64,000 nucleotides of DNA from Methylobacterium sp. R2-1 (lineage in GTDB: Bacteria > Pseudomonadota > Alphaproteobacteria > Rhizobiales > Beijerinckiaceae), in assembly GCF_014191355.1 (NCBI RefSeq), contig NZ_JACHWM010000003.1, positions 124,001-188,000 on the forward strand. Reading direction: 5' to 3'. Below, one piece after another: positions 8,775-17,735 of the stretch. The translations under genes and the position numbers were made by a program. Position 1 is the first letter of the stretch. Every line of letters starts with the position of its first letter. The notes below the pieces were generated by a model. It ran no database searches. It had not been told where the DNA came from and was given only the letters and a program-made list of their open reading frames with translations.

Positions 8775-9539
8775 TTACGGGCAGGAGCGGCGCACGCCGC
8801 GCTTGGCGATGTAGGTCTGGGTCTGCGGATCGTAGGTCTTGAAGCGGCGGGCGCACTCGGCCACCGCATCGTCGTCGCCCGTCGCTACATCCGTCGTGAC
8901 CGTCTCGGTGCCGTAATAGCCGGCCGGCGCGTAGTAGCCGTCGTCGTAGCCGTATCCGTAGCCCGGATAGCCGTAGGCGCCATAGAGGCCGCCGGCCGCA
9001 AGCCCGAGACCGGCACCAACGCCCAGGCCCAGACCCAGGCCGCCGTAGCCATAGCCCCGGCGATAGTAGCCGGCATTGTGCCAGCGGTTGCCGCCGTACC
9101 AGCCGCGATTTCCGAAGCCGGGCCGCACACCCGCCACACCGTTGCCGAAGCCCGGACGGACGCCGCCGAAGCCGGGCCGTACACCCGCCACGCCGTTGCC
9201 GAAGCCTGGACGGACGCCGCCGAAGCCGGGACGACCGGCAAAGCCACCAGCGCCCAGCCCAGCGCCACCGCCGCGGAAGCCGCCACCCGCAAGGCCTGCA
9301 CCACCACCCCTGAAGCCGCCCGCAAGACCGGCTCCGCCGCCGCGAAAACCGCCCCCGGCGAAGCCGCCGCCGCGGCCGAACCCGGTCACGCCGCCCGCTC
9401 CGAGGGCGCTACGGAAATTGCCGCCGCCGAGCCCACCGGAGCCGCCGACGCCGATCGGCCGCGCATCGGCAACCGCGGGGAGGTAAGCCAGCGCGCCCGC
9501 AAGGACGGCCGAGGCCATGAATATCCGCTTCATCGTCAT
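8775..9539 (-). CDS. Secreted glycine-rich protein with BA14K-like C-terminus
   Basis: A 254-aa protein with a clear signal peptide (MTMKRIFMASAVLAGALAYL, cleaved after the ADA near residue 26). The mature part is dominated by Gly-rich repeats: FRGGGAGLAGG three times, then an 18-residue VRPGFGG/VRPGFGNGVAG unit repeated exactly at DNA level. A Gly/Tyr-rich stretch follows. The last ~30 residues (AVAECARRFKTYDPQTQTY to the terminal RSCP) match the BA14K pattern found in exported alphaproteobacterial proteins. It is probably periplasmic or surface-exposed; the role is unknown. Confidence 0.8.
   Translation of the reverse strand: MTMKRIFMASAVLAGALAYLPAVADARPIGVGGSGGLGGGNFRSALGAGGVTGFGRGGGFAGGGFRGGGAGLAGGFRGGGAGLAGGGFRGGGAGLGAGGFAGRPGFGGVRPGFGNGVAGVRPGFGGVRPGFGNGVAGVRPGFGNRGWYGGNRWHNAGYYRRGYGYGGLGLGLGVGAGLGLAAGGLYGAYGYPGYGYGYDDGYYAPAGYYGTETVTTDVATGDDDAVAECARRFKTYDPQTQTYIAKRGVRRSCP
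9112..9229 (-). repeat. 54-bp tandem repeat inside the glycine-rich gene
   Basis: Two adjacent 54-bp units (9112-9165 and 9166-9219) differ at only a few positions, and a partial third unit follows. Each encodes 18 residues of the VRPGFG motif. The frame is preserved. Confidence 0.8.
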
Positions 9540-9680
9540 TCCTTCAGCACATCGTGAGATTGGCCCACTCCGGCATTGGCCGGCATACGGAACCCTTACT
9601 CTCAGAACGCTGTAAGATGACGGTTGATCCTAAGGCCAAGATTGGCTGAATGTCGCGCACTTGTCGCGGCACTTCTTCGA

Positions 9681-9697
9681 GCGGCTTCTCAAGCCGC
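9681..9697 (-). terminator. Possible terminator hairpin downstream of lnt
   Basis: GCGGCTT (9681-9687) pairs with AAGCCGC (9691-9697) around a 3-nt loop, a few bases past the lnt stop. There is no T-run, so it may only be a protective 3' hairpin. Confidence 0.35.
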
Positions 9698-9705
9698 GAA
9701 GGGTT

Positions 9706-11427
9706 TCATGGCTCGACGTTCCGCCACGTCCGGCGGCGCCGGGCCGAGAGCGCGATGAGAAGGCATGCGATCAAGCCGAGGGTAAACGGCCCGTCGCCGA
9801 AGGCAGCATAGAGGGTGCGGCCGGGTAGCCTTGCTGGCAGGCCCGCGTCGAGCACTCCCTCGATGCCGAGGGGAAGACTTGCGACGATCCGGCCATGGGC
9901 ATCGATCACCGCCGAGATGCCGGAATTGGCATCGCGCACCAGCGGCAGCCCCTCCTCCACCGCCCTCAGCCGGGCCTGAGCGAGGTGCTGGCGCGGTCCC
10001 GGCGTGTCGCCGAACCACGCATCGTTGGTGAGGTTGAGGATCAGTCCCGGCACGGCCGGCGCACCGTCGACCGGATCGGGCGGCAGGATCGCTCCGGGGA
10101 AGATCGCCTCGTAGCAGATCGTGGCAGCGACCGGCGGCAGGCCCGGCACGTTGAGGATGCGCTGGCCCGCACGGTCGCCCGCGGTGAAGCCGCCGGGGAC
10201 GGAGATGAACTGGCGCAGCCCCGCCGCCCGCAGCAGCGCATCGAGGGGACCCGGCAGGTACTCGCCGAAGGGGACGAGGTGAACCTTGTCGTAGATGTCG
10301 CCGAATTGTCCGCCCGCGCCGATCGTCAGAATTGAATTGAAGAACACGGCGTTCTCGCGGGTCAGCCGCTCGCCGTTGGGCAGTTCGCGCACACGCGCGG
10401 CGCCGGTGATGAGCTGTTTGCCCTCGGGAAGCGCCGCACCGATCCGCCCGAGCGCCTCCGGATCACGTTGGATCAGGAAGGGAAAGGCCGATTCCGGCCA
10501 TATCAGGTGGGTGACGTCGGCGATGCCGGTCCGGTCCGGCGAGAGCGCGCGGTCGCTGAGTTCGAGATATTTGCCGACGATCCGCTCGCGATTCGCCGAA
10601 CCGAACTTGTCGTCCTGCGGGATGTTGGGTTGGATCAGCCGCAGGCGCACGCCCGCCACCATCGGGTCGGGCGAGGCGGGCACGCGCCACGCTCCGTAGG
10701 CGGCAAGGCCCGCGAGCGCGACGAGGGCCGCCAGCACCGGCCCGAGCCGGGCCTTCGGGGTCGCGCCGGTGGCCAGCGTTGCGGGCGCGGCGGCGATGAG
10801 TACGGCGAGCAGGGTCAAGCCGTAGAGGCCGATGAGCGAGGCCGCCTGCATCGTCCAGACGTTGCCTCCCAGAGCCATGCCGAGGGTGTTCCACGGGAAG
10901 CCCGTCAGAACGTGCCCACGCAGCCACTCGGCGGCGGTGAGCCCGAAGGCGAGCGCCGCGATGCGGCCGGCCCCCCGCGACCAGACGAGGCGAGCGCCGG
11001 CGAAGCCAGCGGCGAAGAACAGGGCGAGCACCGCCGGCAGGCCGATCACCCCGAGCGGCAGCGCCCAGGCGAATTGGTCCGCCTCCACGAGGAAGGCGGC
11101 GCCGAGCCACCACAGGCCGGCGGTGAAGTAGCCGAAGCCCCAGGCCCAGCCGATCCCGGCGCAGACCCAGACCGTGCGCCGGCTCGAGCCGCCGACCGCC
11201 GCGCCGTCGATCAGCCAGACGGCGACCGAGAGGGAGACGAGGAGCGCCGGGAACAGCCCATAGGGTGGCATGGCCAGCGCACCGCAGGCGCCGGCCGCGA
11301 CGGCGATGGCCAGCCGCATCCAACCATGGCTCAGGATGATGCGGTGCGCGATGGCCTCGATGGGACCGATCCGCGCCGCAGCCGGACGCATCCCGGCGTC
11401 GGACGCGCGGCTGAGCGGAGCGGTCAT
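9706..11427 (-). CDS. lnt: Apolipoprotein N-acyltransferase
   Basis: Lnt N-acylates the diacylated cysteine of lipoproteins at the inner membrane, completing their maturation. The 573-aa protein has about seven N-terminal membrane spans followed by a periplasmic nitrilase-fold domain. That domain carries the catalytic triad in LIWPESAFPF (E312), YDKVHLVPFGEYLP (K381) and ATICYEAIFPG (C438). It is the last gene of the miaB-phoH-ybeY-corC-lnt cluster, 80 nt after corC, with a palindromic repeat in that gap. Confidence 0.94.
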   Translation of the reverse strand: MTAPLSRASDAGMRPAAARIGPIEAIAHRIILSHGWMRLAIAVAAGACGALAMPPYGLFPALLVSLSVAVWLIDGAAVGGSSRRTVWVCAGIGWAWGFGYFTAGLWWLGAAFLVEADQFAWALPLGVIGLPAVLALFFAAGFAGARLVWSRGAGRIAALAFGLTAAEWLRGHVLTGFPWNTLGMALGGNVWTMQAASLIGLYGLTLLAVLIAAAPATLATGATPKARLGPVLAALVALAGLAAYGAWRVPASPDPMVAGVRLRLIQPNIPQDDKFGSANRERIVGKYLELSDRALSPDRTGIADVTHLIWPESAFPFLIQRDPEALGRIGAALPEGKQLITGAARVRELPNGERLTRENAVFFNSILTIGAGGQFGDIYDKVHLVPFGEYLPGPLDALLRAAGLRQFISVPGGFTAGDRAGQRILNVPGLPPVAATICYEAIFPGAILPPDPVDGAPAVPGLILNLTNDAWFGDTPGPRQHLAQARLRAVEEGLPLVRDANSGISAVIDAHGRIVASLPLGIEGVLDAGLPARLPGRTLYAAFGDGPFTLGLIACLLIALSARRRRTWRNVEP

Positions 11428-11461
11428 GCCTTTTCGCTTCGTTCCGTTGTGGTTGTTATGA

Positions 11462-11508
11462 CGCGCATTCTTTCGACGAACCGGTAGCCACTTCGTCGAA
11501 ATGCGCTC
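11462..11508. repeat. Palindromic repeat, copy A (3' of corC)
   Basis: GCGCAT and TTCGACGAA pair with TTCGTCGAA and ATGCGC around a central ACCGGTAGCCACT. It abuts the corC stop codon. Copy B at 12703-12749 has the same centre and the same stem shape with compensating changes. It may act as a terminator or be a dispersed palindromic element. Confidence 0.65.
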
Positions 11509-12647
11509 TACCGCCCGGCTTCGGCGGCCGGGGCCGTGTCCTGTTCGTGCGCCTGAGGCACCGGGCGCGGCGGCGGCAGGGCGAGTGGCACAACGGTGCC
11601 GATCTTGGCCGGCGTCCGCTGGAGCTTGATCCGCTTCACGCGCCGGGAATCGGCGTCGAGCACCTCGAACTCGATATCTTCGGGGCCGGCGATCCGCTCG
11701 CCACGCGCCGGCACCCGGCCGGCCAGCGTCACGATCAGGCCACCGATCGTATCAATCTCGGCCGCGAGCTCCCCAACCGCGGTCACGAGATCAAGGCCGG
11801 TGGCCGCCGACACATCGGCGAGGCCGGCGCGGGCGTCGGCGATATAAGCCTCCGCCTCGCCTTCCATGCGATTAACGAGCTGGCCCTCGGCCACGTCGTG
11901 CTCGTCCTCGATGTCGCCGACCACCATCTCGATCAGATCCTCGATCGAGATCAGCCCGTCGGTGCCGCCGTACTCGTCGATGACGAGGGCCATGTGGGTG
12001 CGCGTCGCCTGCATCCGCACCAGCAGGTCGATGGCCGGCATGGAGGGCGGCACGAACAGCACCGGACGCTGGATGCGGGTGGAGGCGAGTGTCGCGGTGA
12101 GATCGACCTTGCCGAGATCGAGGCTGCGCAGAGCACCGCGGGCGGAGGCCGTGCGGCGCGCGCGCGGCGCTGGCTTGGCCTCGCCATCGACCACCGCCTG
12201 CGGCACCGGACGGCGCGGAGCGGCCTCTGCCTGAGTCGCGAGGTATTCCACGAAATCGCGGATGTGGACCATGCCGCGAGGGTCGTCGAGGGTTTCGCCG
12301 TAGACCGGCAGGCGCGAATGCCCGGCGGTGCGGAACAGCTTCAGGAGGTCGCCGAGGCTGGTGTCGCTGGCCACCGCCACGATGTCGGCACGGGGCAGCA
12401 TCACGTCGTCAACCCGCACCTTATGCAGGCCGAGCACGTTCTTGAGCATGGCCCGCTCGAGCGGGGAGAAGGCGTCCTCGCCCGTGTCGGGCTCGGCCAG
12501 GGCCTCCTCGATGTCGGTGCGCAGGGAATCGCGCGGACGCAAGTGGAAGACGTTCAGCAGACGATCGTACCATGCCTCGCGTTGAGGGGGTTCGGCGTCC
12601 GCGGCTGGCGCGGCCAGGGCCGCGCCGCGACTTCGGTCGTTGGTCAT
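11508..12647 (-). CDS. corC: Hemolysin/CorC-type CBS-pair protein
   Basis: A 379-aa cytoplasmic protein of the CorC/HlyC type. An N-terminal linker precedes a CBS pair that begins at VRVDDVMLPRADIVAVASDT. Between the two CBS halves is a ~40-residue Ala/Arg/Pro-rich insertion. The second half contains HMALVIDEYGGTDGLISIED. The C-terminal CorC_HlyC (transporter-associated) domain ends at FEVLDADSRRVKRIKL. The family is linked to magnesium/cobalt homeostasis and shares this locus in many proteobacteria. It follows ybeY by 102 nt. Confidence 0.88.
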   Translation of the reverse strand: MTNDRSRGAALAAPAADAEPPQREAWYDRLLNVFHLRPRDSLRTDIEEALAEPDTGEDAFSPLERAMLKNVLGLHKVRVDDVMLPRADIVAVASDTSLGDLLKLFRTAGHSRLPVYGETLDDPRGMVHIRDFVEYLATQAEAAPRRPVPQAVVDGEAKPAPRARRTASARGALRSLDLGKVDLTATLASTRIQRPVLFVPPSMPAIDLLVRMQATRTHMALVIDEYGGTDGLISIEDLIEMVVGDIEDEHDVAEGQLVNRMEGEAEAYIADARAGLADVSAATGLDLVTAVGELAAEIDTIGGLIVTLAGRVPARGERIAGPEDIEFEVLDADSRRVKRIKLQRTPAKIGTVVPLALPPPRPVPQAHEQDTAPAAEAGR

Positions 12648-12702
12648 GGGTCTCTAGTTTGGATGCGGCGGGAGTGCCGGGAGAATTCGAGTGTGTTTGG
12701 TG

Positions 12703-12749
12703 ACGCGCCCTCTTTCGCCGAACCGGTGTCCACTTTGGCGGAGAGCGCT
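12703..12749. repeat. Palindromic repeat, copy B (3' of ybeY)
   Basis: The same 47-nt element as at 11462-11508: GCGC ends, TTTCGCCGAA, centre ACCGGTGTCCACT, then TTGGCGGA. The stem change CGACG to CGCCG in the left arm is matched by CGTCG to TGGCG in the right arm, so the fold is kept. It abuts the ybeY stop codon. Confidence 0.65.
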
Positions 12750-13235
12750 TCAGTCTGCGTAGGGATTCGGAATGCCCAGAGTCCGGAGCGCGGCGACCTC
12801 GAGCGCCTCCATGGCGTCGGCCTCTGCCTCGCCGGTCTCATGGTCCTGTCCGAGAAGGTGAAGGGTGCCATGGACGAGGAGGTGGGCGAAATGGTGCTCG
12901 AACGGCTTCGACTGCTCCTCACTCTCGCGCACGAGCGTGTCATACGCAAGAACCACGTCGCCCAAGGGCCGCGCCATGCCGGGCTGAAGCGGCCCGTCCG
13001 CGGCCGGAAACGACAGCACGTTGGTGGGCTTATCCTTGTTTCGCCAAGTCCGGTTCAGGGTCTGGACGGTGACATCGTCCGCGAGCAGGACGCTCACTTC
13101 GACGGGTCCAGGGACCGAATCGGGCAGAATGGCCAATCCGGCCTCGACCGCCCGCAGCGCGAACGCTTCCAGATCCGGAATCGCCTGTTCCCAGCGCGCA
13201 TCCTCGACGGCGATGTCGATCTCGTTATCGCTCAT
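12750..13235 (-). CDS. ybeY: Endoribonuclease YbeY
   Basis: YbeY is a zinc-dependent RNase needed for 16S rRNA 3' maturation and ribosome quality control. The 161-aa protein has the family metal motif LLVHGTLHLLGQDH, with zinc histidines H122, H126 and H132, and upstream the conserved TWRNKDKPTNVLSF. It lies 17 nt after phoH, the usual partner in this cluster. Confidence 0.94.
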   Translation of the reverse strand: MSDNEIDIAVEDARWEQAIPDLEAFALRAVEAGLAILPDSVPGPVEVSVLLADDVTVQTLNRTWRNKDKPTNVLSFPAADGPLQPGMARPLGDVVLAYDTLVRESEEQSKPFEHHFAHLLVHGTLHLLGQDHETGEAEADAMEALEVAALRTLGIPNPYAD

Positions 13236-13252
13236 ATCGGTCGTGTGACGGA

Positions 13253-14359
13253 TCAGGCCAGTGGCCGCCGCCGTGGGTTCGGGTTGCGGTCAGCCTCGGC
13301 CTCGCCGTGGGCGGCGGTTTCGTAGGCGGTGACGATGCGGCGCACGAGATCGTGGCGCACCACGTCCACGTCCCGGAAGCGCACCCGGCCGATGCCCTCG
13401 ACGCCGTCGAGCACGTTGACCGCCTCGACGAGGCCGGACTTCTGGCCCGGCGGCAGATCGATCTGGCTCGGATCGCCGGTGATGATCATGCGCGAGTTCT
13501 CGCCCAAACGCGTCAGGAACATCTTCATCTGCATCGAGGTGGTGTTCTGCGCCTCATCCAGCAGCACCACGGCATTGGTCAGCGTGCGCCCGCGCATGAA
13601 AGCGAGCGGCGCAATCTCGATAATGCCGGTCTGGAGGCCGCGATCGACGTGGCGCGCCTCCATGAAGTCGTAGAGCGCATCGTAGATCGGGCGTAAGTAA
13701 GGATCGACCTTCTCGCGCATGTCGCCCGGCAGGAAGCCGAGCCGCTCGCCGGCCTCGACGGCGGGGCGCGACAGGATCAGGCGCTCGGCATGGCCCTGCT
13801 CCAAGAGGGAGACCGCATGGCCGACGGCGAGCCAGGTCTTGCCGGTGCCGGCCGGGCCTTCGGCGAAGACGAGTTCATTGGCGCGCAGGAGCTTGATGTA
13901 GTCGCTCTGCGCCGCGTTGCGGGCGCGCACGGCGCCGCGCTTGCGGGTGGCGATCTGCTCGAACTGCTCGCGGCCGTTATCGGCGACGATCTCGGCGGAG
14001 GGGAACAGGTTGCCCTGGACGGTGACCTCCTGGATCACCCCGTCCACATCGCCGAGCGTCAGGCTCGTGCCGCCCTTCTGCACGCGGGCGTAGAGCCGCT
14101 CGAACACGCGCCGCGCCTTCTCGGCGGCCTCGGGTGTCCCCTTGACGACGAGATGGTTGCCGAGCGCCGTGCCGGTGATGCCGAGCCGCCGCTCGATATG
14201 GGCGACGTTCTGGTCGTACTGGCCGAAGACGAGGCTGGCGAGCCGGTTGTCATCGAAGGTCAGCGACACTTCGACGGCTTCGGAGAGGCTCGGACGCCCG
14301 GCGGACGGTCGGTTGTTGCGGCCGGCAGGGCCACGGGCGGACGCAACGTCAATCGGCAC
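13253..14359 (-). CDS. phoH: PhoH family ATPase
   Basis: A 368-aa PhoH-like protein: an N-terminal KH-like region, then the RecA-like ATPase with Walker A GPAGTGKT (168-175) and Walker B VVLLDEAQN, and further downstream ITGDPSQIDLP. PhoH/YbeZ works with YbeY in RNA processing. It sits between miaB and ybeY, 36 nt after miaB. The first ~28 residues are low complexity, so a later start cannot be excluded. Confidence 0.92.
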   Translation of the reverse strand: MPIDVASARGPAGRNNRPSAGRPSLSEAVEVSLTFDDNRLASLVFGQYDQNVAHIERRLGITGTALGNHLVVKGTPEAAEKARRVFERLYARVQKGGTSLTLGDVDGVIQEVTVQGNLFPSAEIVADNGREQFEQIATRKRGAVRARNAAQSDYIKLLRANELVFAEGPAGTGKTWLAVGHAVSLLEQGHAERLILSRPAVEAGERLGFLPGDMREKVDPYLRPIYDALYDFMEARHVDRGLQTGIIEIAPLAFMRGRTLTNAVVLLDEAQNTTSMQMKMFLTRLGENSRMIITGDPSQIDLPPGQKSGLVEAVNVLDGVEGIGRVRFRDVDVVRHDLVRRIVTAYETAAHGEAEADRNPNPRRRPLA

Positions 14360-14395
14360 GCGAGAGATCCGGCATGGTGATATGCCTCATATAGG

Positions 14396-15736
14396 TCACG
14401 CGGCGGCCGCCGCATCCTCCAGCGCCTCGCCGAACAGGCTGTTGGAGCCCGCGCGCGTGATCCGCACCGGGACCAGGGTGCCGATGGTGGAGGCCGGGGC
14501 GTCGAACTGCACCGCCTGGAGATAAGGCGTCTTGCCCGCGACCTGCCCAGGATGGCGACCGGTCTTCTCGACCAGGATCTCGGCAATCGTACCGACCGAG
14601 GCCGCGTTGAAGGCGTGCCGTTGCCGATCGAGGAGTTCCTGAAGGGCGGCGAGCCGCTCGGTCTTCACCTCCTCCGGAACCGCGTCCTCGCGCTCGGCCG
14701 CCGGCGTGCCGGCCCGCGGGCTATACTTGAACGAGAAGGCCGCCGCGAAGCCGATATCGGCGACGAGCCGCATGGTCTCGGCGAAGTCGGCGTCAGACTC
14801 GCCGGGGAAGCCGACGATGAAGTCGGAGGACAAGGCGATGTCGGGCCGCGCGTTGCGGATGCGCTCGATCAGCCGGCGATAGGCGTCGCCGGTATGGCGG
14901 CGGTTCATCGCGTGGAGGATGCGATCCGAGCCCGACTGCACCGGCAGGTGCAGGTAGGGCATCACCAGAGGGTTCCGTTCGTGGGCGCGAATGAGGTCGT
15001 CGGCGAAATCGTTGGGGTGGCTCGTTGTGTAGCGCAGGCGAGCCAAGCCCGGCACCGCGCTGAGCGCGTCCATCAGATGCCCAAGCGTCGCCGGTGCGCC
15101 GTCCGGCCCGTCGCCGTGATAGGCGTTCACGTTCTGGCCGATCAGCGTGATCTCGCGCACTCCGCCCTCGACGAGGCGACGCGCTTCTTCCACCACCGCC
15201 GCCACTGAGCGCGAGACTTCGGCGCCGCGGGTATAGGGCACGACGCAGAAGGCGCAGAACTTATCGCAGCCCTCCTGCACCGTGAGGAAGCCGGTGACCC
15301 CGCGGTTGCGCCGTGCGGGCAGATGATCGAACTTGTCCTCGACCGGAAACTCGGTGTCGACGACGCGGCTCTCGCGCGACTGGCGCAGCAGGTCCGGCAG
15401 GCGGTGGTAGCTCTGGGGACCCACCACCACGTCCACGGCGGGCGCGCGAGACAAAATCTCGCGGCCCTCGGCTTGGGCGACGCAGCCCGCCACGACGATC
15501 CGCGTATCCTGTCCGCTCTCGGCGCGTTCGCCCTTCAGCACGCGCAGGCGCCCGAGTTCGGAATAGACCTTCTCGGCGGCCTTCTCGCGGATGTGGCAGG
15601 TGTTGAGGACGACGACGTCGGCCTCCTCGACCGACTCCGTCGCGCTGTAGCCCTCGGCCGCCAGCACGTCGGCCATGCGGCCGGCGTCGTAGGCGTTCAT
15701 CTGGCAACCGTAGGACTTGACGTAGGCTTTCTTCAA
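14396..15736 (-). CDS. miaB: tRNA-2-methylthio-N6-dimethylallyladenosine synthase
   Basis: MiaB adds a methylthio group to i6A37 in tRNAs using two Fe-S clusters and SAM. The 446-aa protein shows, in order: the UPF0004 domain with cluster cysteines C11, C47 and C85; the radical-SAM motif CDKFCAFC (C157, C161, C164) in [27 protein letters not shown]; and a C-terminal TRAM domain. It heads the miaB-phoH-ybeY-corC-lnt cluster and is divergent from the MEKHLA gene. Confidence 0.95.
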   Translation of the reverse strand: MKKAYVKSYGCQMNAYDAGRMADVLAAEGYSATESVEEADVVVLNTCHIREKAAEKVYSELGRLRVLKGERAESGQDTRIVVAGCVAQAEGREILSRAPAVDVVVGPQSYHRLPDLLRQSRESRVVDTEFPVEDKFDHLPARRNRGVTGFLTVQEGCDKFCAFCVVPYTRGAEVSRSVAAVVEEARRLVEGGVREITLIGQNVNAYHGDGPDGAPATLGHLMDALSAVPGLARLRYTTSHPNDFADDLIRAHERNPLVMPYLHLPVQSGSDRILHAMNRRHTGDAYRRLIERIRNARPDIALSSDFIVGFPGESDADFAETMRLVADIGFAAAFSFKYSPRAGTPAAEREDAVPEEVKTERLAALQELLDRQRHAFNAASVGTIAEILVEKTGRHPGQVAGKTPYLQAVQFDAPASTIGTLVPVRITRAGSNSLFGEALEDAAAAA

Positions 15737-15864
15737 GATCGCAACCCTGCCGCCGGCGGGCGGCGATTTTTGGGGGACTTTTTGCTCGACAGGCCCTGTA
15801 TCACGCTTCGGTCGCCGACACGATTCTCTTGCTCACCCTCTCGCCTACCCGAAAAGGTCCGCCC

Positions 15865-16305
15865 GTGAGGCCTGCCGAAGATCCCGCCTTCTTCGCCCTG
15901 CTGACCGGCAGCTTCCTGCGCCTCGTCGGCCGTCCGCTTATCCCCGAGCCGGATTACGGGCCGGACTGGCTCTACGTGCAGGCGCCCTTCGCGGTGCTCG
16001 CGCATGACACGAGCGCCGACCCGCGCTTCGTCTACGCCAACCGGGCGGCGCAGCGGGCCTTCGGTTACGACTGGCAAGAAATCGTCGGCATGCCCTCGCG
16101 CCTCTCGGCGGAAGCGCCGGAGCGGGCCGAGCGGCAGCGGCTGCTCGATGCGGTGGCCCGCGATGGCTTCGTTTCGGGCTATGCCGGCATCCGGGTCGCC
16201 AAGGACGGGCGGTGCTTCCCGGTCACCGAGGGCATCGTCTGGCAACTCGTCGATGAATGCGGGACCGTGCGCGGGCAGGCGGCGACCTTTCCGTTGACGG
16301 CCTGA
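15865..16305 (+). CDS. MEKHLA-domain protein
   Basis: A 146-aa protein made almost entirely of a MEKHLA (PAS-like) domain: FALLTGSFLRLVGRPL, VQAPFAVLAHDTSADPRFVY, then ANRAAQRAFGYDWQEIVGMP and a PAS-like end. GTG at 15865 with AAAAGG upstream is preferred to TTG at 15829. MEKHLA domains occur alone in bacteria and fused to plant HD-ZIP III regulators; ligand and partner are unknown. It is divergent from miaB and stops 5 nt before the convergent plsC stop. Confidence 0.78.
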   Translation: MRPAEDPAFFALLTGSFLRLVGRPLIPEPDYGPDWLYVQAPFAVLAHDTSADPRFVYANRAAQRAFGYDWQEIVGMPSRLSAEAPERAERQRLLDAVARDGFVSGYAGIRVAKDGRCFPVTEGIVWQLVDECGTVRGQAATFPLTA

Positions 16306-16309
16306 CCGC

Positions 16310-17188
16310 TCACACCGCCGCCATGCCGGGCGCCGAGACGTCGGCGCCCTCCCCGGCCGTCTCCGGCACTGCCGGAACCGGGCGAGATGGCGGGCCGCCG
16401 TGACGAATCTCCCGCAGGCCCCGGCGCACGGCGGCTTCGGCCTGGGCTGTGGCGAGCTTGCGGTCGGTGGCCGGCTCGAAAGCGATCGGCGCGCCCCAGT
16501 TCACGTGCACGTCGATGGGACCGCGGTTGGCGAACAGGGTGAGATGGGGGGCGAGTTCCATGTCGCCGTACCATGCAATCTCCGGTCGCTCGGCGCGGGT
16601 CACGGGCAGCCCGTTGCGGCGCGGATAGGCCAGGGCCAGCGGCTGGAGCCGGATGCGCGCAAGGCCGCCGGACTCCGCGGTGAGGGCCGCGCGCGCCGCG
16701 CCGACCAGCGAGGAGCGGAACGGCAGGAGCCGCAGGCCGTCGCCGGTCGTGCCCTCGGCAAACAGCACGATCAGGTCGCCGTCGGCGAGCCGCTGGCCGA
16801 CCGTGGCATTGACGCTAGCGGTCGCCGCGCGCTTGGCCCGCTCGATGAAGACGGTGCGCTGGAGCTTGGCCAGCGGGCCGATCAACGGCCAGCCCGCGAT
16901 TTCCGACTTGGCCACGAAGGAGAGCGGACGCAGCGAGCCGAGCGCGACGATGTCGAGCCAGGAAACGTGGTTCGCCAGCACGAGCGCCGGCTCGCCCGGC
17001 GGCGGCGGCGTGCCGCTCTGCGTCACCCGCACCGAGAACAGGCGCAGGAACAGGCGGTGGAAAAGGACCGGGATATGTGCGGCGAGCCGACCGCGCCCGA
17101 AGCGCAAACTGAGCCAGTGCGGCCCGATCACGATCAGGAAGGCCAGCGCCTGGGCGAGCAGGCGGAGGCCGATGCCGGCGCGCGTCAT
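16310..17188 (-). CDS. plsC: 1-acyl-glycerol-phosphate acyltransferase family protein (PlsC/OlsA-like)
   Basis: A 292-aa lysophospholipid acyltransferase. An N-terminal hydrophobic segment (LLAQALAFLIVIGPHWLSL) anchors it to the inner membrane. The HX4D catalytic motif is ANHVSWLD (H74, D79), and the acceptor-site block is LFAEGTTGDG with FRSSL. The family makes phosphatidate from lysophosphatidate; the same fold also includes the lyso-ornithine-lipid acylase OlsA of rhizobia, which has about this length, so the acceptor is uncertain. It lies 25 nt after rimI in the tsaB-rimI-plsC unit. Confidence 0.85.
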   Translation of the reverse strand: MTRAGIGLRLLAQALAFLIVIGPHWLSLRFGRGRLAAHIPVLFHRLFLRLFSVRVTQSGTPPPPGEPALVLANHVSWLDIVALGSLRPLSFVAKSEIAGWPLIGPLAKLQRTVFIERAKRAATASVNATVGQRLADGDLIVLFAEGTTGDGLRLLPFRSSLVGAARAALTAESGGLARIRLQPLALAYPRRNGLPVTRAERPEIAWYGDMELAPHLTLFANRGPIDVHVNWGAPIAFEPATDRKLATAQAEAAVRRGLREIRHGGPPSRPVPAVPETAGEGADVSAPGMAAV

Positions 17189-17213
17189 CGGGCGGCTGCG
17201 CTCTCGCGACGTC

Positions 17214-17735
17214 TCACGACAGAGACGCGCTCATGGTCAGCGCCGTGGCCCGACTGCCGTTGGGCAGCGGATAGTAACCCTTGCGCTCGCCGACCTTCAG
17301 GAAGCCGTGTCGGGCGTAGAGCTTCAAGGCCGGCATGTTGCCTTCGTCGACTTCGAGATGGACCGTGCGGATGCCGCCGAAGGCCAGTGCGGTCAGGTGC
17401 TCGCGCAGGAGCCGGTGGCTGTGGCCGCCACCGCGGGCGGAGGGCGCCAGCACGATGGTGAGGATCTCGGCCTCGTCCGAGGCCTTGCGCGATAGCACAA
17501 AGCCCAGCAGCGCGTTGCCCCGGCGCAGGGCGTGCGCCTCGGTCGAGCGCTCGCACAGCAACCGCTCGAATTCGTGGGCAGCCCAGGGGCGGGCGAAGGC
17601 GGTCGCGTGCAACCTCTCCAGATCGCCCGCTTGCCCTGCGTCCCGCAGCGGCGCGACGTAGGGCACGGAGCCCCAGGCATCCCACCACGCGGACCACCAA
17701 TCGAGCGGCCAGAACGGGGAGACGGTGCGCGTCAT
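17214..17735 (-). CDS. rimI: RimI-type GNAT N-acetyltransferase
   Basis: A 173-aa GNAT-fold enzyme. The acetyl-CoA site reads LTIVLAPSARGGGHSHRLLREH, here with GGGHSH in place of the usual RGxGxG/A, and the typical end is LEVDEGNMPALKLYARHGF. RimI acetylates the N-terminus of ribosomal protein S18. Its ATG overlaps the tsaB stop (ATGA), the usual tsaB-rimI pairing. Confidence 0.88.
   Translation of the reverse strand: MTRTVSPFWPLDWWSAWWDAWGSVPYVAPLRDAGQAGDLERLHATAFARPWAAHEFERLLCERSTEAHALRRGNALLGFVLSRKASDEAEILTIVLAPSARGGGHSHRLLREHLTALAFGGIRTVHLEVDEGNMPALKLYARHGFLKVGERKGYYPLPNGSRATALTMSASLS

Noticed and set aside
6979..8856. 625-aa open frame opposite the catalase gene
   Set aside because: It mirrors the GC-rich third positions of katA, has no family features and no ribosome site; a shadow frame.
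9112..9380. CRISPR-like direct repeats
   Set aside because: The repeats are in frame inside a glycine-rich coding sequence and have no spacers.
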